A stretch of 10,452 nucleotides of DNA from an uncultured Paracoccaceae bacterium (lineage in GTDB: Bacteria > Pseudomonadota > Alphaproteobacteria > Rhodobacterales > Rhodobacteraceae): assembly GCA_937916485.1 (NCBI GenBank), contig CALFSV010000181.1, forward strand, positions 1-10,452. Reading direction: 5' to 3'. A program made the translations under genes and the position numbers. A model generated the notes under the pieces. That model worked only from the letters and a program-made list of their open reading frames with translations. It made no database searches and was not told the origin of the DNA. Numbering within the stretch: position 1 is the first letter of the stretch; every line of letters begins with the position of its first letter. Shown piece after piece: positions 1 through 7,798 of the stretch.

Positions 1-77
1 GTTCAACAGGATGCTATGCTCTTGTTGTCAGCGCGGTGCTGATGCCTGGGTTTAGAGGGAGGATTGGAGGGCATATT

Positions 78-710
78 ATGCCAAGAGTCCAACTTCCCGC
101 AGTTACCCCGAGAAACAAAGCCTGGAACAAGGGGCGGATCATCGGTCAGAAACGACCGCTTCTTCCCAAACAGGTTTGGGCCATTCGCGCCCGGCTCGAA
201 CTTGCAGGCTATCTGCGCGATCTTGCATTTTTCAACGTTGCAATCGATAGCAAGCTGCGAGGCTGTGATCTGGTCAAACTCGGCGTGGCCGATTTGGTCA
301 AAGATGACCGAGTTCGTGAGCGCGTTTCAATTATCCAGCGTAAGACCAAGAAACCCGTTCAGTTCGAACTGACTCAAAACACGAGAGATACAGTCATTGC
401 GTGGGTAAGATCACCTGAGATGATCGGGTGCCGCTTTATGTTCCCAAGCCGTTTCCATGACCGCCCTCACATCTCAACGCGGCAGTATGGCCGGTTGGTC
501 CGTAATTGGGTGACAGCGATTGGTCTGGAACCCAGCGGATACGGGACACACTCGATGCGTCGAACCAAAGCTGCGGAGATTTACCGCAAGACGGGTAACC
601 TTCGCGCAGTACAACTTCTACTCGGCCACACGAAGGTCGATAGCACTGTGCGATACTTGGGCGTCGAGCTGGAAGATGCTCTAAGTATTGCTGAGCGCAT
701 CGACATCTAA
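78..710 (+). CDS. Short tyrosine-type site-specific recombinase/integrase
   Basis: A 210-residue protein with the full catalytic set of tyrosine recombinases: R61 in SKLRGCDL, a beta-hairpin lysine near K89 (QRKTKK), H158-x-x-R161 in THSMRR, H184 in LLGHTK and the nucleophile Y193 in STVRYLG. These enzymes cut and rejoin DNA at specific sites through a 3'-phosphotyrosine. The protein is only about half the length of a typical phage integrase: residues 1-40 are too short to form a normal arm-binding plus core-binding N-terminus, so it is essentially a catalytic domain. I chose ATG at 78 because GGAGGG at 66-71 sits 6 bases upstream; an in-frame GTG at 36 lacks such a site. Single-domain proteins of this kind are, from memory, common in proteobacterial chromosomes and plasmids, often with no element attached. 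The natural target is unknown. No cognate att site or cargo boundary could be recognised here. Confidence 0.9.
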   Translation: MPRVQLPAVTPRNKAWNKGRIIGQKRPLLPKQVWAIRARLELAGYLRDLAFFNVAIDSKLRGCDLVKLGVADLVKDDRVRERVSIIQRKTKKPVQFELTQNTRDTVIAWVRSPEMIGCRFMFPSRFHDRPHISTRQYGRLVRNWVTAIGLEPSGYGTHSMRRTKAAEIYRKTGNLRAVQLLLGHTKVDSTVRYLGVELEDALSIAERIDI

Positions 711-716
711 GACCTG

Positions 717-743
717 TTGGCGAGCGGTTGTGCCGTTCGCCAA
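717..743 (+). repeat. 11-bp hairpin just after the integrase gene
   Basis: TTGGCGAGCGG (717-727) pairs with CCGTTCGCCAA (733-743) across a 5-base loop, giving 11 pairs with one G-T wobble. It starts 7 bases after the integrase stop codon. No T-run follows, so it is not a classical intrinsic terminator. It could protect the transcript 3' end, act as a Rho-linked terminator, or be part of a recombinase-related site. Confidence 0.5.
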
Positions 744-1108
744 TCCAGAACGGACCTAGGAATTTCATGCCACGGACGGCGGTAGCGAGCCCACTGTACC
801 TAATGCTGCGCTACGCAGAAATGGGCTTGAACCGCGCACTGCTGCCATTTGCCGTCGTAAGGTTGACCTAGAACGGGCCTTGGCCTCCCTGCGTAGATTA
901 TGAACTTACAGCTGGTGGTGACATTGGAAACTATTGCCCAATTCACGAAAATGCTGCCCCGTATGAGACGAGCATGTTATCTGGGTTTTGACCAGCCGAT
1001 CGCGACAATCTTTACCGTCCAGTTTCACAGATAGCGCTTGCAAGTACTGGAGGTCATTGGACGCTCTTAGCATTTTTGAGCTAGTCTGATCCGGGTTGCA
1101 TTCGTCAG
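744..1108. other. 365-base stretch with no recognisable gene
   Basis: No reading frame here has a convincing start, ribosome-binding site or recognisable product. The one structured piece is a compound inverted repeat at 788-827. The remainder looks like intergenic debris between the integrase and the convergent RpiR-family gene. No T-rich terminator for the RpiR-family gene was found next to its stop codon. Confidence 0.5.
788..827. repeat. Compound hairpin (outer 6 bp, inner 5 bp)
   Basis: An outer pair AGCCCA (788-793) with TGGGCT (822-827) encloses an inner hairpin CTGCG (806-810), loop CTA, CGCAG (814-818). The unpaired bases are 12 on the left and 3 on the right. This makes a 40-base folded block without an adjacent T-run. 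It may be a REP-like or mobile-element remnant, or simply chance; no second copy was seen in the window. Confidence 0.35.
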
Positions 1109-1957
1109 CTACTCAAATAAATCGAGCTCCTCATCGATAGCCGCCAGCGTCGAGATGCGCTGACTGACCGCTTCGGGGTTGCGGCCCAGATAAGCCACGG
1201 CGATCAGCCGCAAGACGGATAGCATCGTCGCATGTGTAGGAAGCGCGCCGTAGCTGGCAACGTGGCACGGTAGAACAACCTCGGAGAACCGCTCCGCCTG
1301 TGGGGCATAGGCGTGATCGGTCAGCGTGATGACGCGCATCCGCGTGGTGCGCGCATGGGCAAGCAGGGGGCGCAACACCTTTGGGCGTGGCTCAAAAGTC
1401 AAGAGGACCAACGCATCACGGGGGCCTGTCATCGACAACTCATTTGCCCAGGTATGTCCCTGTCCCTGCAACTCATGAACACCGTGCCGTAGCCGCGCAA
1501 ACAGCGACCGACCCAACCGAGCCAGCCCCTGTTCATCGCCAAAACCGACAAACCAGACGCGGGGTGCTTCTTCCAGAACTTGAGAGATGTCCGGCAGCAG
1601 ATCCGAGCGCAACTCCTCAAAGGTGCGGGTCAGATTGCGCAGCTCCAGTTCAAGGTGATCGGAGATGGTTCGCCCAAATGTCGCAGGCTCGGGAATCGTT
1701 TCCACGTCTGAATAAGGTTCCCGCCGATTGCGCTCTTCGCGGGCCTGCAGGCGGACCTCTTCAAAGTCGGCATAGCCCAAACTGCGGAAAAAACGGGCAG
1801 TTGTCGCCTTGGACACTCCGGCCTTCGCCGCAAGTTCCGTCGCCGTGTGCGTTTCAACAAGGCTCTGATTCTGCAACAAAACATGTGCGATCTTCTTTTC
1901 GCTCGACGTCAGGCGCGCAGAACGTTCCTGAATTCTGAGGATTAGTCTTGAGGCCAT
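1109..1957 (-). CDS. MurR/RpiR-family transcriptional regulator (HTH + SIS domain)
   Basis: A 282-residue regulator, normal length for the family. Residues 1-77 form the HTH_6 domain; the recognition region is ELAAKAGVSKATTARFFRSL (41-60). Residues about 130-255 form a SIS (sugar isomerase) fold, usually the effector-sensing part. The SIS signature is unusual: the family's glycine/serine-rich phosphosugar site is replaced by GFGDE (138-142) near the first strand and by TFEPRP (187-192) where an S-x-S-G type loop is expected. The ligand may therefore not be a sugar phosphate (inference). The gene is divergent from the 5-FCL-paralog/ABC/adenine deaminase operon, with 66 bases between the start codons, so it is the likely local regulator of that operon and of itself. 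ATG at 1957 is preceded only by a weak purine-rich site (AAGAGA), so the start is fairly but not fully certain. Confidence 0.9.
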   Translation of the reverse strand: MASRLILRIQERSARLTSSEKKIAHVLLQNQSLVETHTATELAAKAGVSKATTARFFRSLGYADFEEVRLQAREERNRREPYSDVETIPEPATFGRTISDHLELELRNLTRTFEELRSDLLPDISQVLEEAPRVWFVGFGDEQGLARLGRSLFARLRHGVHELQGQGHTWANELSMTGPRDALVLLTFEPRPKVLRPLLAHARTTRMRVITLTDHAYAPQAERFSEVVLPCHVASYGALPTHATMLSVLRLIAVAYLGRNPEAVSQRISTLAAIDEELDLFE

Positions 1958-1972
1958 GGAAAACGATTTCTC

Positions 1973-2000
1973 TTGACGTTTGGAACACCTGTTTCATGAT
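1973..2000 (+). promoter_or_regulatory. Putative sigma70-type promoter of the transport/deaminase operon
   Basis: TTGACG (1973-1978) as -35 and CATGAT (1995-2000) as -10, separated by 16 bases. Each matches the consensus in five of six positions. Transcription would start near 2007, leaving a leader of only about 17 bases before the ATG at 2024. The -10 lies inside the inverted repeat described as the operator. Predicted by eye only. Confidence 0.45.
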
Positions 2001-2017
2001 AGTGAAACAATGAAACA
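1990..2017. promoter_or_regulatory. Putative RpiR operator: TGTTTCA / TGAAACA half-sites
   Basis: TGTTTCA (1990-1996) and TGAAACA (2003-2009) form a perfect inverted repeat with 7-base arms and a 6-base spacer. A second direct copy, TGAAACA, lies at 2011-2017, and a partial copy, TGAAAT, at 2020-2025. The cluster lies in the 66-base divergent gap and overlaps the predicted -10 and start point of the rightward promoter, as expected for a repressor site. Assignment to the neighbouring RpiR-family protein is inference from position. Confidence 0.55.
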
Positions 2018-2023
2018 CATGAA

Positions 2024-2770
2024 ATGAGCAAAATGTCGACCTCCAAGACCATCCGCGAAAAGATATGGACGAAACTAAAGGACGTGGCGAGGCCAGACAC
2101 CCGGTTTCACATGAACTTTGCTGAAGTCATCCCCGATTTTGAAGGCTCGGAAGCCGCAACCGACCGCGTCGTCCAGAGCGAGGCTTACCAGAACAGCCGC
2201 TTTGCCTTTATCACACCGGACAATTGCCTTGCCGATCTACGGCGCCGGATGATCGAGGATGGCAAGCCCTTTGTCATGTCCACCTATGGGATATACCGTG
2301 GCTTTCTCTACCTTGACCCAACCACGGTGCCCGAAGGAGCTGCTCTCTATGCCTCCTGGCTTGATGGTATGGAGCATTTCGGCGTCCCGATCACGCTTGA
2401 AGAGATCGCGCAGAAAGGGCGGTTTGATTATCTGGTGACTGGGGCATCGGCGGTATCGGTCAACGGTGTCCGTTTTGGAAAAGGCCACGGCTTCTTTGAT
2501 CTCGAATGGGGCATGTTCACCGATCTTGGCCTTGTGGGTGAACATACGCCAGTTCATGCCGTCGTCCATGATGTGCAGCTTGTCGAAGAGCAATTGCAGC
2601 CCTCTGAGACCGATATTCTGGTTGATACCATCCTGACGCCGAACAAAACGCATGTGGTCGAACGCCGGGCCAAGCGGCCGCGTGGTGTGAAATGGCCATT
2701 GCTCGAACCCAAACAGATTTCTGAAACCCCGCCCTTGCAAGAGCTTCAGCGCCTTCAAGGCCTCGCATGA
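2024..2770 (+). CDS. 5-formyltetrahydrofolate cyclo-ligase paralog (COG0212-like)
   Basis: A 248-residue protein of the 5-FCL/MTHFS fold. Visible family features are an N-terminal basic stretch (REKIWTKLKD, 11-20), FITPDNCLADLRRRM (62-76), the glycine-rich nucleotide/folate loop FGKGHGFFDLEW (151-162), and a C-terminal VHDVQLVEE...DILVDTILTP block (181-206). True 5-FCL converts 5-formyl-THF to 5,10-methenyl-THF with ATP. The loop here reads GKGHGFFDLEW rather than GRGGGYYDR, and the protein is longer than a typical 5-FCL, which places it with the paralogs. From memory, those paralogs have been linked to thiamin metabolism and lack ordinary 5-FCL activity. It is the first gene of the operon. 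The start is uncertain: ATG at 2024 has no clear ribosome-binding site and another ATG lies at 2033. The stop is 26 bases before the next gene's start. Confidence 0.8.
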   Translation: MSKMSTSKTIREKIWTKLKDVARPDTRFHMNFAEVIPDFEGSEAATDRVVQSEAYQNSRFAFITPDNCLADLRRRMIEDGKPFVMSTYGIYRGFLYLDPTTVPEGAALYASWLDGMEHFGVPITLEEIAQKGRFDYLVTGASAVSVNGVRFGKGHGFFDLEWGMFTDLGLVGEHTPVHAVVHDVQLVEEQLQPSETDILVDTILTPNKTHVVERRAKRPRGVKWPLLEPKQISETPPLQELQRLQGLA

Positions 2771-2796
2771 TCACCCAAACAAAGGAGACCCTTCTC

Positions 2797-3768
2797 ATGA
2801 CACTCAGACTGAACCGCCGCCGTTTCCTTGGTACAGCCGCTGCAAGCGCTGCAGCGACTTCGCTGCCGCTTCGGGCCAGTGCAGCCACACCTTTCACCAT
2901 GCAGGCGGCCTGGATCAATGATGCCGAATTCGCAGGCTACTTCATTGGCATCGACGAAGGCTACTATGCCGGAGAAGGGTTGGACCTGACCTATCTGTCC
3001 GGCGGCCCCGACGTGATCCCCGAAAGCACCATCATTGCAGGCCGCGCCGATCTGGCGCTGACCACGCCCGACACCACGATCAAGGCGATTGCCGAGCAGG
3101 GAGCGCCTTTCAAGATCATCGGCGCGCAATATCAGAAGAACCCGATTGGCATCGTGTCGCTTGTGTCGAACCCGATCAACGAACCCAAGGATCTGATCGG
3201 CAGGACGCTGGCCGTGCCACCGGTCAACGTGATTTCGGTAAACGCAATGCTGGCGCTGAACGGGATCGACCCATCGCAGGTCAATATCGTACCTTACGCC
3301 TATGACCCGACGCCACTCATTCAGGGCGAGATTGACGCCAGCCTCGATTTCACCACCAACGTTCCCTACACGATCAGTCAACAGGGTGTCGAAGCAACAT
3401 CGTTCCTGCTCTACGATTTCGGCTTCACGATCTACAATGATACCGTCGTTGTGACAGAGGAAACGCTTGCCACCAAGCGTGCCGAACTTGTGTCGTGGCT
3501 GCGCGCTTCGCGCAAGGGTTGGGACGAGAATTTCAAGGATCCAAACCTCTGGCCGCCGAAATGGGCTGATACGTGGTTCGCAGGGACAGGCCGCACCATC
3601 GAAAACGAGATCTTTTTCAACAATGCCCAGCAGCCGCTGATGGAAAGCCCCGCAGGTTATATGGCGATGACCGAAGAGGGTATCGAAGCCAACCTGCGTG
3701 CGTTGTCCGAAGTGGGCATCAACGGCACGCGCGACATGTTCGACACCAGCCTGCTTGAGGAGATTTGA
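2797..3768 (+). CDS. NMT1/THI5-like ABC transporter substrate-binding protein, Tat-exported
   Basis: A 323-residue periplasmic binding protein of the NMT1/THI5-like (SsuA/ThiY-type) superfamily. It would capture a small substrate and deliver it to the ATPase and permease encoded next. The N-terminus carries a twin-arginine signal (NRRRFLG at 6-12, then an Ala-rich stretch), with likely cleavage after the ASA at 27-29. Mature family features include AWINDAEFAGYFIGIDEGYY near 38-57, followed by a GGPDVIPE segment. I chose ATG at 2797 because AAAGGAGA (2781-2788) lies 9 bases upstream and this start gives a clean Tat signal. An in-frame ATG at 2767 overlaps the previous stop (ATGA) and would add ten residues ahead of the signal. 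Candidate ligands are thiamin pyrimidine-like compounds, other N-heterocycles or organosulfonates; the sequence does not decide. The stop overlaps the next gene's start as TGATG. Confidence 0.88.
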   Translation: MTLRLNRRRFLGTAAASAAATSLPLRASAATPFTMQAAWINDAEFAGYFIGIDEGYYAGEGLDLTYLSGGPDVIPESTIIAGRADLALTTPDTTIKAIAEQGAPFKIIGAQYQKNPIGIVSLVSNPINEPKDLIGRTLAVPPVNVISVNAMLALNGIDPSQVNIVPYAYDPTPLIQGEIDASLDFTTNVPYTISQQGVEATSFLLYDFGFTIYNDTVVVTEETLATKRAELVSWLRASRKGWDENFKDPNLWPPKWADTWFAGTGRTIENEIFFNNAQQPLMESPAGYMAMTEEGIEANLRALSEVGINGTRDMFDTSLLEEI

Positions 3769-4538
3769 TGTCGGCCCCGGACGGGATTTCCCTTTCCGGG
3801 GTCTGCAAGACCTTTAGGGGGCGGGGCAAGATTGTCGAAGCACTGCGCGACGTGACCCTGTCCTGCCCCAAGGGATCCTTTACCGCGATCATTGGTCCGT
3901 CGGGCTGTGGCAAGTCGACGGTCATGCGCATCGCGCTTGGCCTTGAGCCGGCGGATTCCGGTGAGGTGCAGATCGCAGGCACCGTCCCGATGCAGGCGGC
4001 AAAAGCCGGCAAGACTGGCGTGGCATTTCAGGATGCCGCGCTGCTGCCGTGGCGCAGTGTGCGGCGCAACATTGAGGTGCCTCTCGAGGTCTTGGGGCGG
4101 TCCGCTGCTACCGTGACGGCCCATATCCAGAACATGATCGACCTTGTTGGTCTGAAGGGCTACGAAAACGCGCTGCCCGGTGAGTTGTCCGGCGGCATGC
4201 GCCAACGAGTCGCCATAGCGCGAGCGCTGGTAACGCATCCTCAAATCCTGTTCATGGATGAACCTTTTGGCGCGCTCGACCAGATTTTGCGGCGGCAGAT
4301 GAACCTTGAATTACAACGCATCTGGACGGAAACCGGGTCAACGGCACTATTGGTGACACACGGTATCGACGAAGCGGTGTTTCTCGCGGACCGGGTGGTG
4401 GTGATGCATGCGAACCCGGGGCGGATCGTGGATATCATCGACATCGGATTCGACCGCCCGCGGGCACCTGCCTTGTTTTCCGACCCTGCATTCCACAAGG
4501 TCTGCGACCATATTGCGGAGGTGCTGCATGGCGGTTGA
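3768..4538 (+). CDS. ABC transporter ATP-binding protein (nitrate/sulfonate/thiamin-pyrimidine type)
   Basis: A 256-residue ATPase that would power import through the adjacent permease. All motifs are present: Walker A GPSGCGKST (43-51), Q-loop Q88 in AFQDAALLPW, signature LSGGMRQR (140-147), Walker B ILFMDEP (160-166), D-loop GALD (168-171) and switch histidine H198 in LLVTHGIDEA. The phrase ALLPWRSVRRNI after the Q-loop and MDEPFGALD are typical of SsuB/TauB/ThiZ-type ATPases that pair with NMT1-like binding proteins. ATG at 3768 shares its A with the preceding TGA (TGATG), and GAGGAG (3757-3762) lies 5 bases upstream. This suggests translational coupling. The 3' end overlaps the permease start by 11 bases. 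Confidence 0.93.
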   Translation: MSAPDGISLSGVCKTFRGRGKIVEALRDVTLSCPKGSFTAIIGPSGCGKSTVMRIALGLEPADSGEVQIAGTVPMQAAKAGKTGVAFQDAALLPWRSVRRNIEVPLEVLGRSAATVTAHIQNMIDLVGLKGYENALPGELSGGMRQRVAIARALVTHPQILFMDEPFGALDQILRRQMNLELQRIWTETGSTALLVTHGIDEAVFLADRVVVMHANPGRIVDIIDIGFDRPRAPALFSDPAFHKVCDHIAEVLHGG

Positions 4539-6099
4539 GAACTCCGGGCGATGGCGCGGGCTTCGCACGGCAGCGGTCTTGCTGGCGATCTGGGAAATCG
4601 TCGGGCGGCTTGATCTGGTGGCGGGCGGCGCTTTGCCCGGCATATCCGAGATCCTGATCCGGCTCTGGGTCGATTGGGGCGACTACCCCCGCCATATCTG
4701 GGCGACGCTCTATGCCTCGACAATCGGGTTCGTCATCGGCAATGCGCTTGGCATCGGCGCGGGGGTGATTTTCGCTTTGTCTCCGACGACGCTGCGGCTG
4801 TTTCGCGGGGTGAACATCGCGGCTTTCGCGCTGCCACCCATCGCCATCGCACCCATACTTGTTCTGACACTGTCCGGCATGGCACCGCGCATCGCGCTTG
4901 CCGCGCTTGGTGTGTATTTCGTGACTATGACCGCGACCGTGATCGGGCTCAGTCAGGCCGACAGCCGGGCCACGGACGTAATCCGTGCCTATGGCGGCAC
5001 CCGCTGGGATATTCTGCGCCGCGTGCAGTTTCGAGGCGCTCTGCCCTCGATCCTAGCAGGCCTTCGCGTGGCCGCACCCAATGCGGTGCTGGGCGCGATC
5101 CTGGCCGAGTTTGGCGGCGGTGGCCGCTGGGGACTTGGCGCATATCTTCTAGGCTCGCTGGGGCGCGGAGAGCCGGACAGGCTCTGGGGCATTGGTCTGG
5201 TTGCCACTGTGATTGCTGGACTGTCGTACGCGGTATTCGCCCTGCTGGCCAATCGCACCATTGGCGCGACCCGCGCGGTGACGCTGAACACAGCCGTGCC
5301 CGATGCCACCCCGCTTGTCACGCATCCTGCCAAGCAGATCGCATTGACACTGGTCACAATTGCGCTGCCCTTTCTGGTCTGGTGGACCTTTATCAAGGTC
5401 ACGGGCGTGCCCGACTTGATCTCCAAAACCCCTTTGGGCGTTGTGGACTACATATTCTTTGGCCCCACCGCAGAAAGTGCCCAGAAGCGACTATTGGCCG
5501 CTTTGGCCGAAACCCTGCCAATCACCTTTTTAGGGATGGCCGCGGGGTTGGGTTTTGCCTTCCTGCTGGCGATCTCATCGCGGCTTTTCCCCCGAGCCAT
5601 CGAGGCTTTCATGCCCGTGGCTCTGGTGACGCAAACCATGCCGCTGGTGGCCCTGACGCCGCTGCTGGTTCTGATCCTTGGGCGGGGCACAACGCTGACG
5701 CTTTGGGTGACCATCTCGGTGACGTTCTTCCCTGCTTTCGTGACGCTGGCACAGGGTCTTGCCCTTGTTCCGCGCAGCGCAGAGGATATGCCACGCGCCT
5801 ATGGTGCGGGACGCTGGACCGAGATGCGTATGGTTACCATCCCGGCCTCGCTGCCTTACCTGTTTGCGGCGACACGACTGACCGTGCCGCGCGCCCTTCT
5901 CGGTGTGATGATTGCGGAGTGGCTGGCGACCGGTAAGGGCCTCGGCAATCTACTCAATCAATCGCGCGGGTTTCTCGACTACGGCATGATCTGGACGGTG
6001 GCTGCGGTGTCAGTCCTGCTGTCGGTCCTGTTTTATCAGGCCGTCGTGATCGTGGAACGGCGCGTATTGCGGCGGCTTGGCATGGCAACAGCGGAGTGA
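4528..6099 (+). CDS. Fused double-domain ABC transporter permease
   Basis: A 523-residue inner-membrane protein containing two BPD_transp_1-type permease halves in one chain, roughly residues 55-245 and 325-515, each with about five or six hydrophobic helices. Each half has its own EAA-type cytoplasmic loop that contacts the ATPase: [19 protein letters not shown] (148-166) and [19 protein letters not shown] (418-436). Both are followed by a LP...R...A pattern. Related transporters normally encode one permease of about 250-280 residues that homodimerises, so this is a duplicated and fused, asymmetric version. ATG at 4528 is chosen because GGAGG (4517-4521) lies 6 bases upstream; it overlaps the ATPase gene by 11 bases. 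Longer in-frame upstream starts would run deep into the ATPase gene and add a non-hydrophobic extension. The adenine deaminase gene starts 4 bases after the stop. Confidence 0.92.
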   Translation: MAVENSGRWRGLRTAAVLLAIWEIVGRLDLVAGGALPGISEILIRLWVDWGDYPRHIWATLYASTIGFVIGNALGIGAGVIFALSPTTLRLFRGVNIAAFALPPIAIAPILVLTLSGMAPRIALAALGVYFVTMTATVIGLSQADSRATDVIRAYGGTRWDILRRVQFRGALPSILAGLRVAAPNAVLGAILAEFGGGGRWGLGAYLLGSLGRGEPDRLWGIGLVATVIAGLSYAVFALLANRTIGATRAVTLNTAVPDATPLVTHPAKQIALTLVTIALPFLVWWTFIKVTGVPDLISKTPLGVVDYIFFGPTAESAQKRLLAALAETLPITFLGMAAGLGFAFLLAISSRLFPRAIEAFMPVALVTQTMPLVALTPLLVLILGRGTTLTLWVTISVTFFPAFVTLAQGLALVPRSAEDMPRAYGAGRWTEMRMVTIPASLPYLFAATRLTVPRALLGVMIAEWLATGKGLGNLLNQSRGFLDYGMIWTVAAVSVLLSVLFYQAVVIVERRVLRRLGMATAE

Positions 6100-6103
6100 A
6101 CCA

Positions 6104-7798
6104 ATGAGCGATCTGGAAACCCGAATTGCGCAAGGCCGTGGAGATGCCCCCGCCGATCTGGTCCTGAGGGGTGGAATTGTTTGGGATCTGGTAACCGACA
6201 CTATGATCGAAGGCGATGTGGCCATCTGCGGCGACACCATTGTCGGGATCGGCGCAGACTACCAAGCCACGGCCGTAATCGATGTGACCGGCCAAACGTT
6301 GGTGCCCGGCTTCATCGACACACATCTGCACATCGAATCCTCGCTGGTCATACCCTTTGAATTTGATCGCTGCGTGACGCCTCTTGGCGTGACCACCGCC
6401 ATTTGCGACCCGCATGAGATCGCCAATGTGATCGGCCCCGAGGGCATCCGCTATTTCCAGCAGGCCAGCGCGCATACGCTGATGGATATCCGCGTGCAGC
6501 TTTCGTCCTGCGTGCCTTCGACGGATATGGAAACCGCCGGTGCCTGGATCGAGGCCGAAGACCTTGTGCCGCTCATGGGCCATCCCTCCGGCATCGGGCT
6601 GGCCGAATTCATGAATTTCCCCGGTGTGATCCGCCGCGACCGCGCCGCCATGGCCAAGCTGCGGCTGTTTCAAGGCGGCCATATAGACGGCCATTGCCCG
6701 CTTCTGTCGGGCCGCGACCTGAATGCCTATGCCAGTGCTGGGATCCGCACCGAACACGAGGCGACAAGCGCCGAAGAGGCGCTGGAGAAGCTGCAAAAGG
6801 GGTTGCGGGTCTTGATCCGCGAAGGCTCGGTCTCCAAGGATCTGCATGCCCTGCAACCGCTGGTGACGCCGACAACCGCGCCCTACATGTGCCTGTGCAC
6901 CGATGACCGCAATCCGCTGGATATTGGGGAAGAGGGACATCTGAACTTCATGATCGCGGAGCTGATCCGCCTTGGTACACCACCACTGGCCGCGTATCGC
7001 GCCGCGTCCCTATCAGGGGCCGAGGCGTTTGGCCTGAAGGACCGCGGCCAGCTTGCGCCGGGGCGGCGGGCGGATATCGTCGTGCTGTCGGACATTGAGA
7101 CTTGTGCCGTGGAAAAGGTGTTTGCCGGAGGCACACATGTGACCGACACCGCTTTTGCCGCGCGCCAGACCCTCCCGCCCGTGGGTCGACACTCGGTCAA
7201 AGCGCCGCAATTGCGGCCTGAAAACTTTCGCGCCAAGGCTAATCGGCAAGAGACCGATGTGATCGGGATCATCGAAGGCAAGATCATCACCGAGCATTTG
7301 CACGAAATCGTGCCGATTAAAGATGGCGACAAACACCCCGATCCGGCCCGCGATCTGGTGCGCATCGCGGTGGTGGAACGGCATGGCAAGAATGGCAATA
7401 TCGCCACTGGCTTTGTCAAAGGCTTTGGCCTGAAGGCTGGGGCCATCGCCTCAACCGTCTGTCATGACCACCACAACATCGCCTGTGTAGGAGTGGATTA
7501 CGCGGATATGGCGTTGGCCGCCAACCGGCTGTCCGAGATCGAGGGCGGCTTTGTCGTGGCCCGCGATGGCAAGGTGCTTGCCGAACTTGCCTTGCCCGTG
7601 GGCGGGTTGATGAGCCTTGACCCGTTTGAGCAAGTCCAGCGTGATCTCGAGAAGCTTCGCAGCGCAGCCTTTTCGCTGGGGGTGACGCTGAAAGAACCGT
7701 TCCTGCAACTAGCCTTTCTGGCCCTGCCGGTGATCCCGGCACTGAAAATCACGGATCGGGGCATTGTCGATGTGATGAAGTTTGAACTGCTCAGCTAG
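6104..7798 (+). CDS. ade: Adenine deaminase
   Basis: A 564-residue cytoplasmic metal-dependent amidohydrolase that converts adenine to hypoxanthine and ammonia in purine salvage or catabolism. It aligns along its whole length with E. coli Ade (YicP) as I remember it. Matching blocks are the metal site DTHLHIESS (72-80), CDPHEIANV (101-109), HIDGHCP (193-199), EHEAT (217-221), [10 protein letters not shown] (238-247) and CTDDRNP (265-271). The C-terminal domain carries VCHDHHNI, where E. coli has VSHDSHNI, and ends [10 protein letters not shown]. The length is close to the roughly 588 residues of E. coli Ade. ATG at 6104 is chosen: GGAG (6093-6096) lies 7 bases upstream, inside the permease tail; an in-frame TTG at 6077 is less likely. 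It is the last gene of the operon, so its substrate may be related to what the transporter brings in. Related aminopurines are also possible substrates. Confidence 0.94.
   Translation: MSDLETRIAQGRGDAPADLVLRGGIVWDLVTDTMIEGDVAICGDTIVGIGADYQATAVIDVTGQTLVPGFIDTHLHIESSLVIPFEFDRCVTPLGVTTAICDPHEIANVIGPEGIRYFQQASAHTLMDIRVQLSSCVPSTDMETAGAWIEAEDLVPLMGHPSGIGLAEFMNFPGVIRRDRAAMAKLRLFQGGHIDGHCPLLSGRDLNAYASAGIRTEHEATSAEEALEKLQKGLRVLIREGSVSKDLHALQPLVTPTTAPYMCLCTDDRNPLDIGEEGHLNFMIAELIRLGTPPLAAYRAASLSGAEAFGLKDRGQLAPGRRADIVVLSDIETCAVEKVFAGGTHVTDTAFAARQTLPPVGRHSVKAPQLRPENFRAKANRQETDVIGIIEGKIITEHLHEIVPIKDGDKHPDPARDLVRIAVVERHGKNGNIATGFVKGFGLKAGAIASTVCHDHHNIACVGVDYADMALAANRLSEIEGGFVVARDGKVLAELALPVGGLMSLDPFEQVQRDLEKLRSAAFSLGVTLKEPFLQLAFLALPVIPALKITDRGIVDVMKFELLS

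Noticed and set aside
988..1016. A promoter-like TTGACC-N17-TTTACC
   Set aside because: The -10 match is weak and the only gene to the right on the plus strand is over 1 kb away, beyond a convergent gene.
4674..5936. A long second open frame (420 codons) on the plus strand inside the permease gene
   Set aside because: It is a frame-shifted reading of GC-rich permease DNA: the product is Arg/Cys/His-rich with no hydrophobic helices, while the permease frame has clear membrane segments and EAA loops.
5954..6940. A 328-codon open frame antisense to the permease end and adenine deaminase
   Set aside because: The adenine deaminase frame matches its family end to end; the antisense product resembles no family and crosses two genes.
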